A stretch of 64,000 bases of DNA from Mixophyes australis (GCA_036250195.1 JAVHZZ010000006.1:189471850-189535849), one strand, 5' to 3'; numbered from the stretch's first letter, positions 46,745 to 59,690 are shown. The notes: a model not told the origin generated them from the sequence alone. Translations and numbers: made by a program.

Positions 46745-49700
46745 ACAGACCTCTGCACATCATCCCTCGCAGTCCTCTGCACGTTTCTACAGATCTCTGC
46801 ACATCTCCCCTCACACCTCTGCACATCTCCCCTCATACCTCTGCACATCTCCCCTCACACCTCTGCACATCTCCCCTCACACCTCTGCACATCTCCCCTC
46901 ACACCTCTGCATATCTCCCCTCACAGCTCTGCACATCTCCCCACAGACCTCTGCACATCTCCCCTCAAGGCTCTGCACATTACCCCACTGACCTCTGCAC
47001 ATCTCCCCTCACAACTCTGCACATATCCCCACAGACCTGTGCACAGTTCTCCACAGTCCTCTGCATATCTCCCCTCACAGCTCTGCACATCTCCCCTCAC
47101 AGCTCTGCACATCTCCCCTCACAGCTCTGCACATCTCCCCTCACAGCTCTGCACATCTCCTCTCACAGCTCTGCACATCTCACCTCACAGCTCTGCACAT
47201 CTCCTCTCACAGCTCTGCACATCTCACCTCACAGTTCTGCACATTACCCCACTGACCTCTGCACATCTCCCCTCACAACTCTGCACATATCCCCACAGAA
47301 CTCTGCACAGTTCTCCACAGTCCTCTGCACATCTCCCCTCACAACTCTGCACATATCCCCACAGACCTGTGCACAGTTCTCCACAGTCCTCTGCATATCT
47401 CCCCTCACAGCTCTGCACATCTCCCCTCACAGCTCTGCACATCTCCCCTCACAGCTCTGCACATCTCCCCTCACAGCTCTGCACATCTCCTCTCACAGCT
47501 CTGCACATCTCACCTCACAGCTCTGCACATCTCCTCTCACAGCTCTGCACATCTCACCTCACAGTTCTGCACATTACCCCACTGACCTCTGCACATCTCC
47601 CCTCACAACTCTGCACATATCCCCACAGAACTCTGCACAGTTCTCCACAGTCCTCTGCATATCTCCCCTCACAGCTCTGCACATCTCCCCTCACAGCTCT
47701 GCACATCTCCCCTCACAGCTCTGCACATCTCCCCTCACAGCTCTGCACATCTCCCCTCACAGCTCTGCACATCTCCTCTCACAGGTCTGCACATCTCACC
47801 TCACAGCTCTGCACATCTCCTCTCACACCTCTGTACATCTCCTCTCACACCTCTGCACATCTCCTCTAACACCTCTGCACATCTCCTCTAACACCTCTGC
47901 ACATCTCCTCTAACACCTCTGCAGATCTCCTCTCACAACTCTGCACATCTCCTCTCACAGCTCTGCACATCTCCCCTCACACCTCTGCACATCTCCCCTC
48001 ACACCTCTGCACATCTCCCCACAGACCTCTGCACATCTCCCCACAGACCTCTGCACATCTCCCCACAGACCTCTGCACATCTCCCTCACACCTCTGCACA
48101 TCTCCCCACAGACCTCTGCACATCTCCCCACAGACCTCTGCACATCTCCCCCCACACCTCTGCACATCTCCTCTCACACCTCTGCACATCTCCCCTCACA
48201 CCTCTGCACATCTCCCCACAGACCTCTGCACATCTCCCCACAGACCTCTGCACATCTCCCCACAGACCTCTGCACATCTCCCCACAGACCTCTGCACATC
48301 TCCCCTCACACCTCTGCACATCTCCCCTCACACCTCTGCACATCTCCCCTCACACCTCTGCACATCTCCCCTCACACCTCTGCACATCTCCCCTCACACC
48401 TCTGCACATCTCCCCTCACACCTCTGCACATCTCCCCTCACACCTCTGCACATCTCCCCTCACACCTCTGCACATCTCCCCTCACACCTCTGCACATCTC
48501 CCCTCACACCTCTGCACATCTCCCCACAGACCTCTGCACATCTCCCCACAGACCTCTGCACATCTCCCCTCACACCTCTGCACATCTCCTCTCAGACCTC
48601 TGCACATCTCCTCTCAGACCTCTGCACATCTCCCCTCACACCTCTGCACATTACCCCACTGACCTCTGCACATCTCCCCTCACAGCTCTGCACATCTCCC
48701 CTCACAGCTCTGCACATCTCCCATCACAGCTCTGCACATCTCCCCTCACACCTCTGCACATCTCCCCTCACACCTCTGCACATCTCCTCTCACAGCTCTG
48801 CACATCTCCCCTCACAGCTCTGCACATCTCCCCTCACAGCTCTGCACATCTCCTCTCACAGCTCTGCACATCTCCTCTCACAGCTCTGCACATCTCCTCT
48901 CACAGCTCTGCACATCTCCCCTCACACCTCTGCACATCCCCCCTTACACCTCTGCACATATCCCCACAGACCTCTGCACATCTCCCCACAGACCTCTGCA
49001 TATCTCCCCTCACAGCTCTGCACATCTCCCCTCACAGCTCTGCACATCTCCTCTCACAGCTCTGCACATCTCCCCTCAAGGCTCTGCACATTACCCCACT
49101 GACCTCTGCACATCTCCCCTCACAACTCTGCACATATCCCCACAGACCTGTGCACAGTTCTCCACAGTCCTCTGCATATCTCCCCTCACAGCTCTGCACA
49201 TCTCCTCTCACAGGTCTGCACATCTCACCTCACAGGTCTGCACATCTCCTCTCACACCTCTGTACATCTCCTCTCACACCTCTGCACATCTCCTCTAACA
49301 CCTCTGCAGATCTCCTCTCACAACTCTGCACATCTCCTCTCACAGCTCTGCACATCTCCCCTCACACCTCTGCACATCTCCCCTCACACCTCTGCACATC
49401 TCCCCACAGACCTCTGCACATCTCCCCACAGACCTCTGCACATCTCCCCACAGACCTCTGCACATCTCCCCACAGACCTCTGCACATCTCCCTCACACCT
49501 CTGCACATCTCCCCACAGACCTCTGCACATCTCCCCACAGACCTCTGCACATCTCCCCCCACACCTCTGCACATCTCCCCTCACACCTCTGCACATCTCC
49601 CCTCACACCTCTGCACATCTCCCCTCACACCTCTGCACATCTCCCCACAGACCTCTGCACATCTCCCCACAGACCTCTGCACATCTCCCCACAGACCTCT

Positions 49701-52700
49701 GCACATCTCCCCACAGACCTCTGCACATCTCCCCACAGACCTCTGCACATCTCCCCTCACACCTCTGCACATCTCCCCTCACACCTCTGCACATCTCCCC
49801 TCACACCTCTGCACATCTCCCCTCACACCTCTGCACATCTCCCCACAGACCTCTGCACATCTCCCCACAGACCTCTGCACATCTCCCCTCACACCTCTGC
49901 ACATCTCCTCTCAGACCTCTGCACATCTCCTCTCAGACCTCTGCACATCTCCTCTCAGACCTCTGCACATCTCCCCTCACACCTCTGCACATTACCCCAC
50001 TGACCTCTGCACATCTCCCCTCACAGCTCTGCACATCTCCCCTCACAGCTCTGCACATCTCCCCTCACAGCTCTGCACATCTCCCCTCACAGCTCTGCAC
50101 ATCTCCCCTCACAGCTCTGCACATCTCCTCTCACAGCTCTGCACATCTCCCCTCACAGCTCTGCACATCTCCCCTCACAGCTCTGCACATCTCCTCTCAC
50201 AGCTCTGCACATCTCCCCTCACACCTCTGCACATCCCCCCTTACACCTCTGCACATATCCCCACAGACCTCTGCACATCTCCCCACAGACCTCTGCACAT
50301 CTCCCCACAGACCTCTGCACATCTCCCCTCACACCTCTGCACATCTCCCCTCACACCTCTGCACATCTCCCCTCACAGCTCTGCACATCTACCCTCACAG
50401 CTCTGCACATCTCCCCTCACAGCTCTGCACATCTCCTCTCACAGCTCTGCACATCTCCCCTCACAGCTCTGCACATCTCCCCACAGACCTCTGCACATCT
50501 CCCCACAGACCTCTGCACATCTCCCCACAGACCTCTGCACATCTCCCCACAGACCTCTGCACATCTCCCCACAGACCTCTGCACATCTCCCCACAGACCT
50601 CTGCACATCTCCCCTCACACCTCTGCACATCTCCACACAGACCTCTGCACATCTCCACACAGACCTCTGCACATCTCCACACAGACCTCTGCACATCTCC
50701 ACACAGACCTCTGCACATCTCCCCTCACACCTCTGCACATCTCCCCTCACACCTCTGCACATCTCCCCTCACACCTCTGCACATCTCCCCTCACACCTCT
50801 GCACATCTCCCCACAGACCTCTGCACATCTCCCCACAGACCTCTGCACATCTCCCCACAGACCTCTGCACATCTCCCCACAGACCTCTGCACATCTCCCC
50901 TCACACCTCTGCACATCTCCACACAGACCTCTGCACATCTCCACACAGACCTCTGCACATCTCCACACAGACCTCTGCACATCTCCCCTCACACCTCTGC
51001 ACATCTCCCCTCACACCTCTGCACATCTCCCCTCACACCTCTACACATCTCCTCTCAGACCTCTGCACATCTCCCCTCACACCTCTGCACATCTCCCCAC
51101 ACACCTCTGCACATCTCCCCTCACACCTCTGCACATCTCCCCACAGACCTCTGCACATCTCCCCACAGACCTCTGCACATCTCCCCTCACACCTCTGCAC
51201 ATCTCCCCTCACACCTCTGCACATCTCCCCTCACACCTCTGCACATCTCCCCACAGACCTCTGCACATCTCCCCTCACGCCTCTGCACATCTCCCCACAG
51301 ACCTCTGCACATCTCCCCTCACACCTCTGCACATCTCCCCTCACACCTCTGCACATCTCCTCTCACAGCTCTGCACATCTCCCCTCACAGCTCTGCACAT
51401 CTCCTCTCACAGCTCTGCACATCTCCCCTCACAGCTCTGCACATCTCCTCTCACACCTCTGCACATCTCCCCTCACAGCTCTGCACATCTCCCCTCACAG
51501 CTCTGCACATCTCCCCTCACACCTCTGCACATCTCCCCTCACACCTCTGCACATCTCCTCTCAGACCTCTGCACATCTCCCCACAGACCTCTGCACATCT
51601 CCCCACAGACCTCTGCACATCTCCACACAGACCTCTGCACATCTCCACACAGACCTCTGCACATCTCCCCTCACACCTCTGCACATATCCCCTCAGACCT
51701 CTGCACATCTCCCCACAGACCTCTGCACATCTCCCCTCACACCTCTGCACATCTCCCCTCACACCTCTGCACATCTCCCCACAGACCTCTGCACATCTCC
51801 CCACAGACCTCTGCATATCTCCCCTCACACCTCTGCACATCTCCACATCTCCCCTCACACCTCTGCACATCTCCCCTCACACCTCTGCACATCTCCCCTC
51901 ACACCTCTGCACATCTCCACACAGACCTCTGCACATCTCCCCTCACACCTCTGCACATCTCCCCTCACACCTCTGCACATCTCCTCTCAGACCTCTGCAC
52001 ATCTCCACACAGACCTCTGCACATCTCCTCTCACACCTCTGCACATCTCTCATACCTCTGCACATCTCCCCTCACACCTCTGCACATCTCCCCTCACACC
52101 TCTGCACATATCCCCTCAGACCTCTGCACATCTCCCCACAGACCTCTGCACATCTCCCCTCACACCTCTGCACATCTCCCCTCACACCTCTGCACATCTC
52201 CCCACAGACCTCTGCACATCTCCCCACAGACCTCTGCATATCTCCCCTCACACCTCTGCACATCTCCACATCTCCCCTCACACCTCTGCACATCTCCCCT
52301 CACACCTCTGCACATCTCCCCTCACACCTCTGCACATCTCCCCTCACACCTCTGCACATCTCCACACAGACCTCTGCACATCTCCCCTCACACCTCTGCA
52401 CATCTCCCCTCACACCTCTGCACATCTCCTCTCAGACCTCTGCACATCTCCACACAGACCTCTGCACATCTCCTCTCACACCTCTGCACATCTCCTCTCA
52501 TACCTCTGCACATCTCCCCTCACACCTCTGCACATCTCCCCTCACACCTCTGCACATCTCCACACAGACCTCTGCACATCTCCCCACAGACCTCTGCACA
52601 TCTCCCCTCACACCTCTGCACATCTCCCCTCACACCTCTGCACATCTCCCCACAGACCTCTGCACATCTCCCCACAGACCTCTGCATATCTCCCCTCACA

Positions 52701-54872
52701 CCTCTGCACATCTCCACATCTCCCCTCACACCTCTGCACATCTCCCCTCACACCTCTGCACATCTCCCCTCACACCTCTGCACATCTCCCCTCACACCTC
52801 TGCACATCTCCCCTCACACCTCTGCACATCTCCACACAGACCTCTGCACATCTCCCCTCACACCTCTGCACATCTCCCCTCACACCTCTGCACATCTCCT
52901 CTCAGACCTCTGCACATCTCCTCTCACACCTCTGCACATCTCCTCTCACACCTCTGCACATCTCCCCTCACACCTCTGCACATCTCCCCTCACACCTCTG
53001 CACATCTCCTCTCACACCTCTGCACATCTCCTCTCACACCTCTGCACATCTCCTCTCACACCTCTGCACATCTCCTCTCACACCTCTGCACATCTCCCCT
53101 CACACCTCTGCACATCTCCCCTCACACCTCTGCACATCTCCCCTCACACCTCTGCACATCTCCTCTCAGACCTCTGCACATCTTCTCTCAGACCTCTGCA
53201 CATCTCCCCACAGACCTCTGCACATCTCCCCTCACACCTCTGCACATCTCCCCACAGACCTCTGCACATCTCCCCACAGACCTCTGCACATCTCCCCTCA
53301 CACCTCTGCACATCTCCCCTCACACCTCTGCACATCTCCCCTCACACCTCTGCACATCTCCCCACAGACCTCTGCACATCTCCCCTCACACATCTGCACA
53401 TCTCCTCTCAGACCTCTGCACATCTCCTCTCATACCTCTGCACATCTCCCCTCACACCTCTGCACATCTCCTCTCACACCTCTGCACATCTCCTCTCACA
53501 CCTCTGCACATCTCCCCTCACACCTCTGCACATCTCCCCTCACACATCTGCACATCTCCTCTCAGACCTCTGCACATCTCCCCTCACACCTCTGCACATC
53601 TCCCCTCACACATCTGCACATCTCCTCTCAGACCTCTGCACATCTCCTCTCAGACCTCTGCACATCTCCCCTCACACCTCTGCACATTACCCCACAGACC
53701 TCTGCACATCTCCCCACACAGCTCTGCACATCTCCTCTCACAGCTCTGAACATCTCCTCTCACAGCTCTGCACATCTCCTCTCACAGCTCTGAACATCTC
53801 CTCTCACAGCTCTGCACATCTCCTCTCACACCTCTGCACATCTCCTCTCACACCTCTGCACATCTCCTCTCACAGCTGTGCACATCTCCCCTCACACCTC
53901 TGCACATCTCCCCTCACACCTCTGCACATCTCCCCTCACACCTCTGCACATCTCCCCTCACACCTCTGCACATCTCCCCACAGACCTCTGCACATCTCCC
54001 CTCACACCTCTGCACATCTCCCCTCACACCTCTGCACATCTCCTCTCACAGCTCTGCACATCTCCCCTCACACCTCTGCACATCTCCCCTCACAGCTCTG
54101 CACATCTCCCCTCAGGGCACTTCTCATCTCCCCTAACACCTCTGCACATCTCCTCTCACAGCTCTGCACAACTCCTCTCACAGCTCTGCACAACTCCTCT
54201 CACAGCTCTGCACATCTCCCCTCAGGGCACTTTTCATCTCCCCTCACAGCTCTGCACATTACCCCACTGACCTCTGCACATCTCCTCTCACAACTCTGCA
54301 CATCTCCCCTCACAGCTCTGCACATCTCCCCTCACAGCTCTGAACATCTCCCCTCACAGCTCTGCACATCTCCCCTCACAGCTCTGCACATCTTCCCTCA
54401 CAGCTCTGCACATCTCCCCTCACAGCTCTGCACATCTCCCCTCACAGCTCTGCACATCTCCACTCACAGCTCTGCACATCTCCCCTCACAGCTCTGCACA
54501 TCTCACCTCACAGCTCTGCACATCTCACCTCACAGCTCTGCACAACTCCTCTCACAGCTCTGCACATCTCCCCTCAGGGCACTTCTCATCTCCCCTCACA
54601 GCTCTGCACATTTCCTCTCACAGTTTTGCACATCTCCCCTGACAGCTCTGCACATCTCCTCTCACAGCTCTGCACATCTCCCCTCACAGCTCTGCACATC
54701 TCCCCTCACAGCTCTGCACATCTCCCCTCACAGCTCTGCACATCTCCACTCACAGCTCTGCACATCTCCCCTCACAGTTCTGCACATCTCCCCTCACAAC
54801 TCTGCACATCTCCCCTCACAGCTCTGCACATCACTCCATCAATCTCTGTGCATCTCCACACAGACCTCTGCA
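46745..54872. repeat. 22-bp minisatellite array, 8.1 kb, about 370 units
   Basis: Every unit contains CTCTGCACATCT followed by one of three main ten-base variants: CCCCTCACAC/AG, CTCTCACAG/AC or CCCCACAGAC. The plus strand is rich in C and T and poor in G. Because 22 is not a multiple of 3 and no variant creates a stop, all three plus frames and most minus frames are open. This yields artificial reading frames of up to 1547 codons with a 22-residue period (such as TSAHLPSHLCTSPLTPLHIS). Longer-range copies are visible: the GTGCACAGTTCTCCACAGTC variant at about 47039, 47369 and 49149, and an 8-base extra piece (CTCCACATCTCC) at 51840, 52263 and 52711. Confidence 0.97.
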
Positions 54873-55274
54873 CTTTTGGAAAGAGGGACATAAGTATGTT
54901 GAGTGCACAAATACAAATTTTGTGTGTATTCAGCCATAATAATGCATAGAAAAGCACCAACAGTAACAGTACCATATAGACTATTTCTTGTACCAAATTT
55001 TGTAGCTTTGAAACATGAAGCTCATTTTTCCAGGTTGTCCTCCAAATCCTGTTTCCCATTTGCAAAAACTGCTACTGGATATTTGGCTGCTACTGAGAGA
55101 TACAGTCTCTCAGCTGAAAAATATTTTCATTTCAGCTCTCAAGCTCATTCTTGAGGCGAGAGTAACCTGAGTCAGAGCCAGCTATTCATAAATCTCCTAA
55201 TGGCTATATGTTGTTAGAAAAAAAGGGAGAATAGGGAATATTCTATAAACAAGCATGCTGAAAAGATGCTCACT
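54873..55274. other. Intron sequence, no gene seen
   Basis: No domain or defined repeat after the array. Confidence 0.5.
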
Positions 55275-55447
55275 ATCATCACCATCACAACCAATTGACC
55301 TATCAGAAAGATTCTTACAGTGTGGGAGGAAACTGAAACATCCAGAGGAAACCTACGCAAACAAACACAGGAGAACATACACACAGATAAGGCCATAGTC
55401 AGGAATCAAACTCATGAATGCTAACAAATAAGCCATTGTGCTGTCCT
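55275..55447 (-). mobile_element. V-SINE fragment
   Basis: CAGTGTGGGAGGAAACTGAA, CCAGAGGAAACCTACGCAA, GATAAGGCCATAGTCAGGAA and ATCAAACTCATGA match the central domain and part of the tRNA-like head of the fuller copies. The tail is missing. Confidence 0.78.
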
Positions 55448-55647
55448 ATATTATATGTCATATGACTGTGGTTGCCATGGTAATAGCAAGACACTTAGCA
55501 TACTGTAAATCATTGACAGAAGCTTGGAAAAAGAAGCTAAGGGAAATAGAACAAAACAAATTATCTTCTTTCGGATAACCAGAGTGATTTATGGTAAAAA
55601 AAAACAAAAAAACCTACATACTTTTGATGGAATTACAGCTCTAAATA

Positions 55648-55650
<3 letters not shown>

Positions 55651-55716
<66 letters not shown>

Positions 55717-55735
55717 ATATATATAATAACAGATA
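55651..55735. repeat. (TA)n microsatellite
   Basis: About 80 bases of alternating TA with one interruption. Confidence 0.96.
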
Positions 55736-55895
55736 GTGAACATTACAAACAGTAGAAGAAAGTAGAACTCTTTAAATCCTGGACTGTCCTTAGAAATTAT
55801 GTCTAGTTTGGTATTTTATGTGCTATACAGTATGTGTCAACAATGAACACTTAGATCCTCAAGCACAATTTGAAAGATATGAAAAAAACACTAAT

Positions 55896-56069
55896 GGGTA
55901 TATTTACTAAACTACAGGTTTGATAAAGTGGAGATGTTGCCTATAGCAACCAATCAGATTCTAGTTATCATTAATTTAGTACATTCTACAAAATGACAGC
56001 TAAAATCTGATTGGTTGCTATAGACAACATCCCCACTTTTTCAAACCCACAATTTAGTAAATATTCCCT
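55896..56069. mobile_element. Hairpin MITE (TTTACTAA family), copy 3
   Basis: GGGTATATTTACTAAACTAC and AAAGTGGAGATGTTGCCTAT at the left are mirrored by ATAGACAACATCCCCACTTT and TTTAGTAAATATTCCC at the right. The central ATTGGTTGC and AATGACAGCT boxes are those of copy 1. It lies in PPP1R9B intron 1. Confidence 0.87.
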
Positions 56070-56696
56070 CAAGTGTTAAAGCTTTGTTTATACTGAACGC
56101 CAGTCCAGGTGCAGTGTGAGGTGATCCTAATTCTCATCTTCCCCCCACCAACATCACCCAGCAGTGGACAAAATTAATCCTTAATCCACATAGAAAACTA
56201 ACATCTGCTTTGAATCACTGGTAGATAACTATGCCACAAACTGATGCTGCCATTTGACACATAGGTTATGAATAATTAACCTTCTGCAGCAGCTTCTGTA
56301 ATCATGGAAACAGTGGTGCAATCCACCATTTGTTTCCATTTCATAGTATCAGGAGCTATCCAATTAAGTTACATTATACATCATAATAGGCAATATCATT
56401 TTTGGATGGAGTCTATATAACAGATATAGCGGAAGGACATTGTGGAGGAAAAGACAGAGGGATTTAGGTTTAGAAAAGAAACTGTCTCTGCACTTACATT
56501 AAGTTTAGAGTGACGATGATCTGAAATGTTGTTACATTCAGTCTGCACAAGCTAGAGGTGAGCTGTGTAAAGGGCCTATTTAATAATGATTGTTTTTTTG
56601 CCACGTCTATTGTCATCTGTCATAGCAACAATGACAGATGACTTTTCGTGGGGCAATTTAATAAACAAGTCATGACGGGACAATGGGTCCAATAAG

Positions 56697-56805
56697 AGGC
56701 TGTGTGTGTGTTAAGGAATTTAGACTGTAAGCCCCAATGGGGCAGGGACTGATGTGAGTGAGTTCTCTGTACAGTGCTGCGGAAGTAGTGGCGCTATTTA
56801 AACAA
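56697..56805 (+). mobile_element. V-SINE/L2 tail fragment
   Basis: TTAAGGAATTTAGACTGTAA, GCCCCAATGGGGCAGGGACT, CTCTGTACAGTGCTGCGG and GTGGCGCTATTTAAA. Only the tail is present. Confidence 0.8.
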
Positions 56806-57675
56806 TTTAATGCTAATAGACCAAAGAATAATGTAGGCAAATGGACCTTTTCACGCACTTTCTGCCATGTGTTTGCTTTTCCTGCATCGTACAGAAGTGC
56901 TGGCGCGCCATAAAAAATAATGGAGTCCTATGGGAGCTCTTATTAAGTACATTGTACATTATTCTGCAGCAAAACTTTGAGCACACACTTCCAACGCTCT
57001 AACAGTGATGAGGAAGTACAGGGTTTTGTCTACGCTTTTATCTAGCATTGAATTTCAAAGCCAATGTGCACGAGTAAGATATACTAAAAACAAATTATAA
57101 GGGGCATTTTTTAGCAGTTCAAGGGTTGCTTGGTAAATATTTAATGTACACTCTTTAAGTAAGACTTGTACTCACAACATTTTTTATCTCGTCATCCATT
57201 GAATGTTGCCCTGTCTATGCAGTCCGCACAAACAGCAGTGATATAGGTGGCTTGGAAGATACCATGATGAAATGATGCGTACAATATTTTCTTGACATAA
57301 CCCCCGAGACATGTATTTTATTGCAGTCCATTTAGACAGCATTGGTGGCACGACATAGATTAATGTGTTGGTGAGCCAAGTTATTACTCGACATAACGTA
57401 ACCTATAATAGAAAGTACTTGGTAAACATTAAATATCACAAGAGTGTAACCGGTTTAAAAAGGCCGGAAAACAGGTGAAGTTGATGACTTCACAGCTAAG
57501 ATTACAGGTTGACTGCCTTAATGAATTATTAAAAAATATTAAACAATGGGTTGTGGGAGTGAACCAACCACTTCAGTTTTTACCAAGTTATTCCTGAACA
57601 GTGTATTTTTCTGTCATAATAGTGTTATAGGTCTGTGCTTGAATAAAACTAATAGTCTTTGCCCCCCCCCCATAG

Positions 57676-57808
57676 GTGTTTAGCACATACTCCAATGAGG
57701 AATATGACCGGCGTAACGATGATGTGGACCCCATGGCCGCCTCTGCAGAATATGAGCTTGAGAAACGAGTGGAGAGGCTGGATCTCTTCCCGGTGGAGCT
57801 GGAGAAAG
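57676..57808 (+). CDS. PPP1R9B: Spinophilin / neurabin-2, exon 2
   Basis: A 133-bp exon that continues the PP1-binding domain after RKIRF. It reads [34 protein letters not shown] and DLFPVELEK. Mammalian spinophilin is nearly identical (STYSNEDYDRRNDD...). It starts on a codon boundary after a C-run and ATAG acceptor, and ends one base into the next codon (G) before donor GTATAG. The PDZ domain should begin in exon 3. I found no GLGISIIGMG-like sequence before 64000, so exon 3 lies outside. The GTG at the first codon is an internal valine, not a start. Confidence 0.97.
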
Positions 57809-57954
57809 GTATAGAGCAAAATACACCTTTAGTAATAATATACCTTGACAATAATACCCTATGTCTGCATAATATGTACATGTACTTCCTATCTTATTCC
57901 TTTCAACATTACTGATTTTTAAATCGGGACAAATTAGTCAAGAACCACCAACCC

Positions 57955-58372
57955 AACAGGACACAATAAAACTCTACCCGTTCATGCTCGCAATTTGGTG
58001 ACCACAACTCAAAACAATGGGACTGCACCAGGTTTTGCCAAGCACTCTCTGTATCTAGTAATCTTTAGAAGCTCTTTGAAAACACATCTCTTTCTTAGAG
58101 GTGACCTTATGCTCGATAACACTATTCACACTAATGCACCCATACAACTATCCCAATCTCCAATCTAAGCCACACTAGCTCCTTTGGTTTCAGTTGTGCC
58201 CTCTTCCACTTAGAATGTAAGCTCTCTAGTGAGCAGGGTCCTCCTTACTCTTTGTTTTCATGTTTGCATTTATTTTGTCTACCTTCTATGTCCCTGTTAT
58301 GTATGTACTGTTTTCCCTACTGTACATCGCTGCGGAGCACTGTGGCGCCTTACAAATCTCCGATAATAATAA
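57955..58372 (+). mobile_element. LINE 3' end (L2/CR1-like)
   Basis: CTCTTTGAAAACACATCTCT resembles the LKTHLFL end of LINE ORF2. It is followed by TAGAATGTAAGCTCTCTAGT, GAGCAGGGTCCTCC and the terminal CGCTGCGGAGCACTGTGGCG, CCTTACAAATC and (AAT)n. Confidence 0.7.
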
Positions 58373-58376
58373 TCTA

Positions 58377-58603
58377 GGGCCTGATTCATTAGTGATCTTA
58401 TCTTGTGCAAAAGCTAAGATGCTTATTTTAAGAAGAAATAGGGAGATAAGAGTGAAGTTAAGATGGATTTTCATATTAACTTAAAAAATTATTCACTTAC
58501 GCATTTGAATTTGCTTCTTATCTCCCTTTTCTGGGCATGCACAGAGTGGATTTGCTTAAGATAAGCAAAAAACGGCAGATAAGAACACTAATGAATCAGG
58601 CCC
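58377..58603. mobile_element. MITE, GGGCCTGATTCATTAG family, CTA duplication
   Basis: Exact inverted ends GGGCCTGATTCATTAGTG / CACTAATGAATCAGGCCC with CTA on both sides (58374-58376 and 58604-58606). The inside is palindromic too (GATCTTATC... / ATAAGAAC; GGGAGATAAG / CTTATCTCCC). 227 bp, non-coding. It shares its end sequence with the element at 12170. Confidence 0.9.
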
Positions 58604-59019
58604 CTAATATTTACCGAGTATAGAAACTAGGCACACGTCTTTGACAGCAGTGTTGAGAGATCAACAAAAAAATAATTTAATTTTGATTTTATTCATATCA
58701 ATTTTGCTGTTGGCCTATACCAAACACTTATTTCCCGAGTAAAATCACAAAACACATTTAGTATAGTAGAGTCTCATTAAGCATATAAATAAATATTATT
58801 CTAGTACCCCCACTCGACAACTACATATCATGTGATTCTCAAGTCTGGAGCTGGTTGACAGACGTCATTCCTTCATCAGCAGCTTTAATACATTTCTGCT
58901 TCTTGTGGTTAGGCAGTCTCTGCCTCTTCTTTCACAACTCTGGCTTGGATTGTGGTGCTGTTTAGACCATGTATGACAGGCTTATGGCTGTGCTAACTGA
59001 CGGTAGAGTCGGTACTTCT
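58604..59019. other. PPP1R9B intron 2: no gene seen
   Basis: No domain or defined repeat. Confidence 0.5.
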
Positions 59020-59330
59020 CTGTCTACTTCTTCCATAGCTGGATCACGTCATTCGACTTTAATGTTACTTTGCTTAGCATACTTATTGCTTCGGGGTTCT
59101 TATGTCTTAGATGTCTGTGCCACATATTGAAGCAGTTGGAATATCGGTCCTGCTTGGCGGTGTTAATTGCTCCTTTATGTTTTAGCTGGTGCAATTCATC
59201 AGTGATGTTTCCTTCTGCAGCAGTGTGATTTCCATTTGTGATGATGCAGCTGTCACCCTTGTATGTCTTGCTTTGTGAGTTAAATGCTTTAAGATTAGTT
59301 GCTTTAGAAACTAGGTTCATATAGTACATG
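59020..59330 (-). mobile_element. Ty1/copia fragment (GAG-pre-integrase domain)
   Basis: The minus-strand frame of 101 codons reads MYYMNLVSK, then KGDSCIITNGNHTAAEG, and NMWHRHLRHKNPEAISMLSK. The pattern WHRRLGH.N with a preceding histidine is the zinc-binding pre-integrase domain of copia-type Pol. Only this piece is found; the cysteine pair and integrase core that should follow lie in sequence where I see no match. Confidence 0.78.
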
Positions 59331-59690
59331 ATTCACTGGTATATTGTTGGTGGGTGCAGAGGAGGGCTGTGAAGGTATTCTTCCCTTCTGCCTCCTGAGA
59401 CCATATACTATCCATTATCTACAGGAACTGTTTCCACCTTACATTAGTGAAGATGAGAGAAGAAGCTTTTATCATCATGTAACGCATAGTTCCGGAATCC
59501 CCCATACACGATATGACTCACACTGGTGTTCTAGAAAGCCTCAATACCTGAAGTGCAGCCAACGTTCCTTTAAAGAATTTTGGTTACTGATGATTATTTA
59601 GTTTCATTCAAATTATTATTTATACATGTGACAGTGATAAATGGGTTTTTTATATTGAGTCAGATTTGTAATCTTAGCCTCAAGTTAATG
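59331..59690. other. Intron sequence with one unrecognised frame
   Basis: The plus frame at 59344-59601 (about 85 codons) has no domain that I know. It may belong to an old transposon. Confidence 0.4.

Larger units (their letters stand above)
40896..57675 (+). other. PPP1R9B: PPP1R9B intron 1, 16.8 kb
   Basis: Bounded by donor GTAAGG and by an acceptor made of a run of about ten C followed by ATAG at 57675. Two tandem arrays fill about 11.8 kb of it. The remainder holds microsatellites, a hAT MITE, V-SINE pieces and a hairpin MITE. No other exon was found. The stretches 40896-42600 and 56806-57675 contain nothing that I can name beyond short microsatellites. Confidence 0.92.

Noticed and set aside
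46745..54872. CRISPR-like array
   Set aside because: There are no spacers of unique sequence; the units are directly adjacent, and the host is a vertebrate.
46611..54949. Very long open frames (391, 276 and 1547 codons and many on the minus strand) that look like a repetitive secreted or structural protein
   Set aside because: They all come from the 22-bp repeat, which has no stop in any plus frame. Frames overlap in different phases, there is no signal peptide or conserved domain, and they lie inside a PPP1R9B intron.
57676..57915. Separate short gene starting at 57676
   Set aside because: The frame is PPP1R9B exon 2; its first codon is GTG (valine) right after a splice acceptor, and the part after 57808 is intron.
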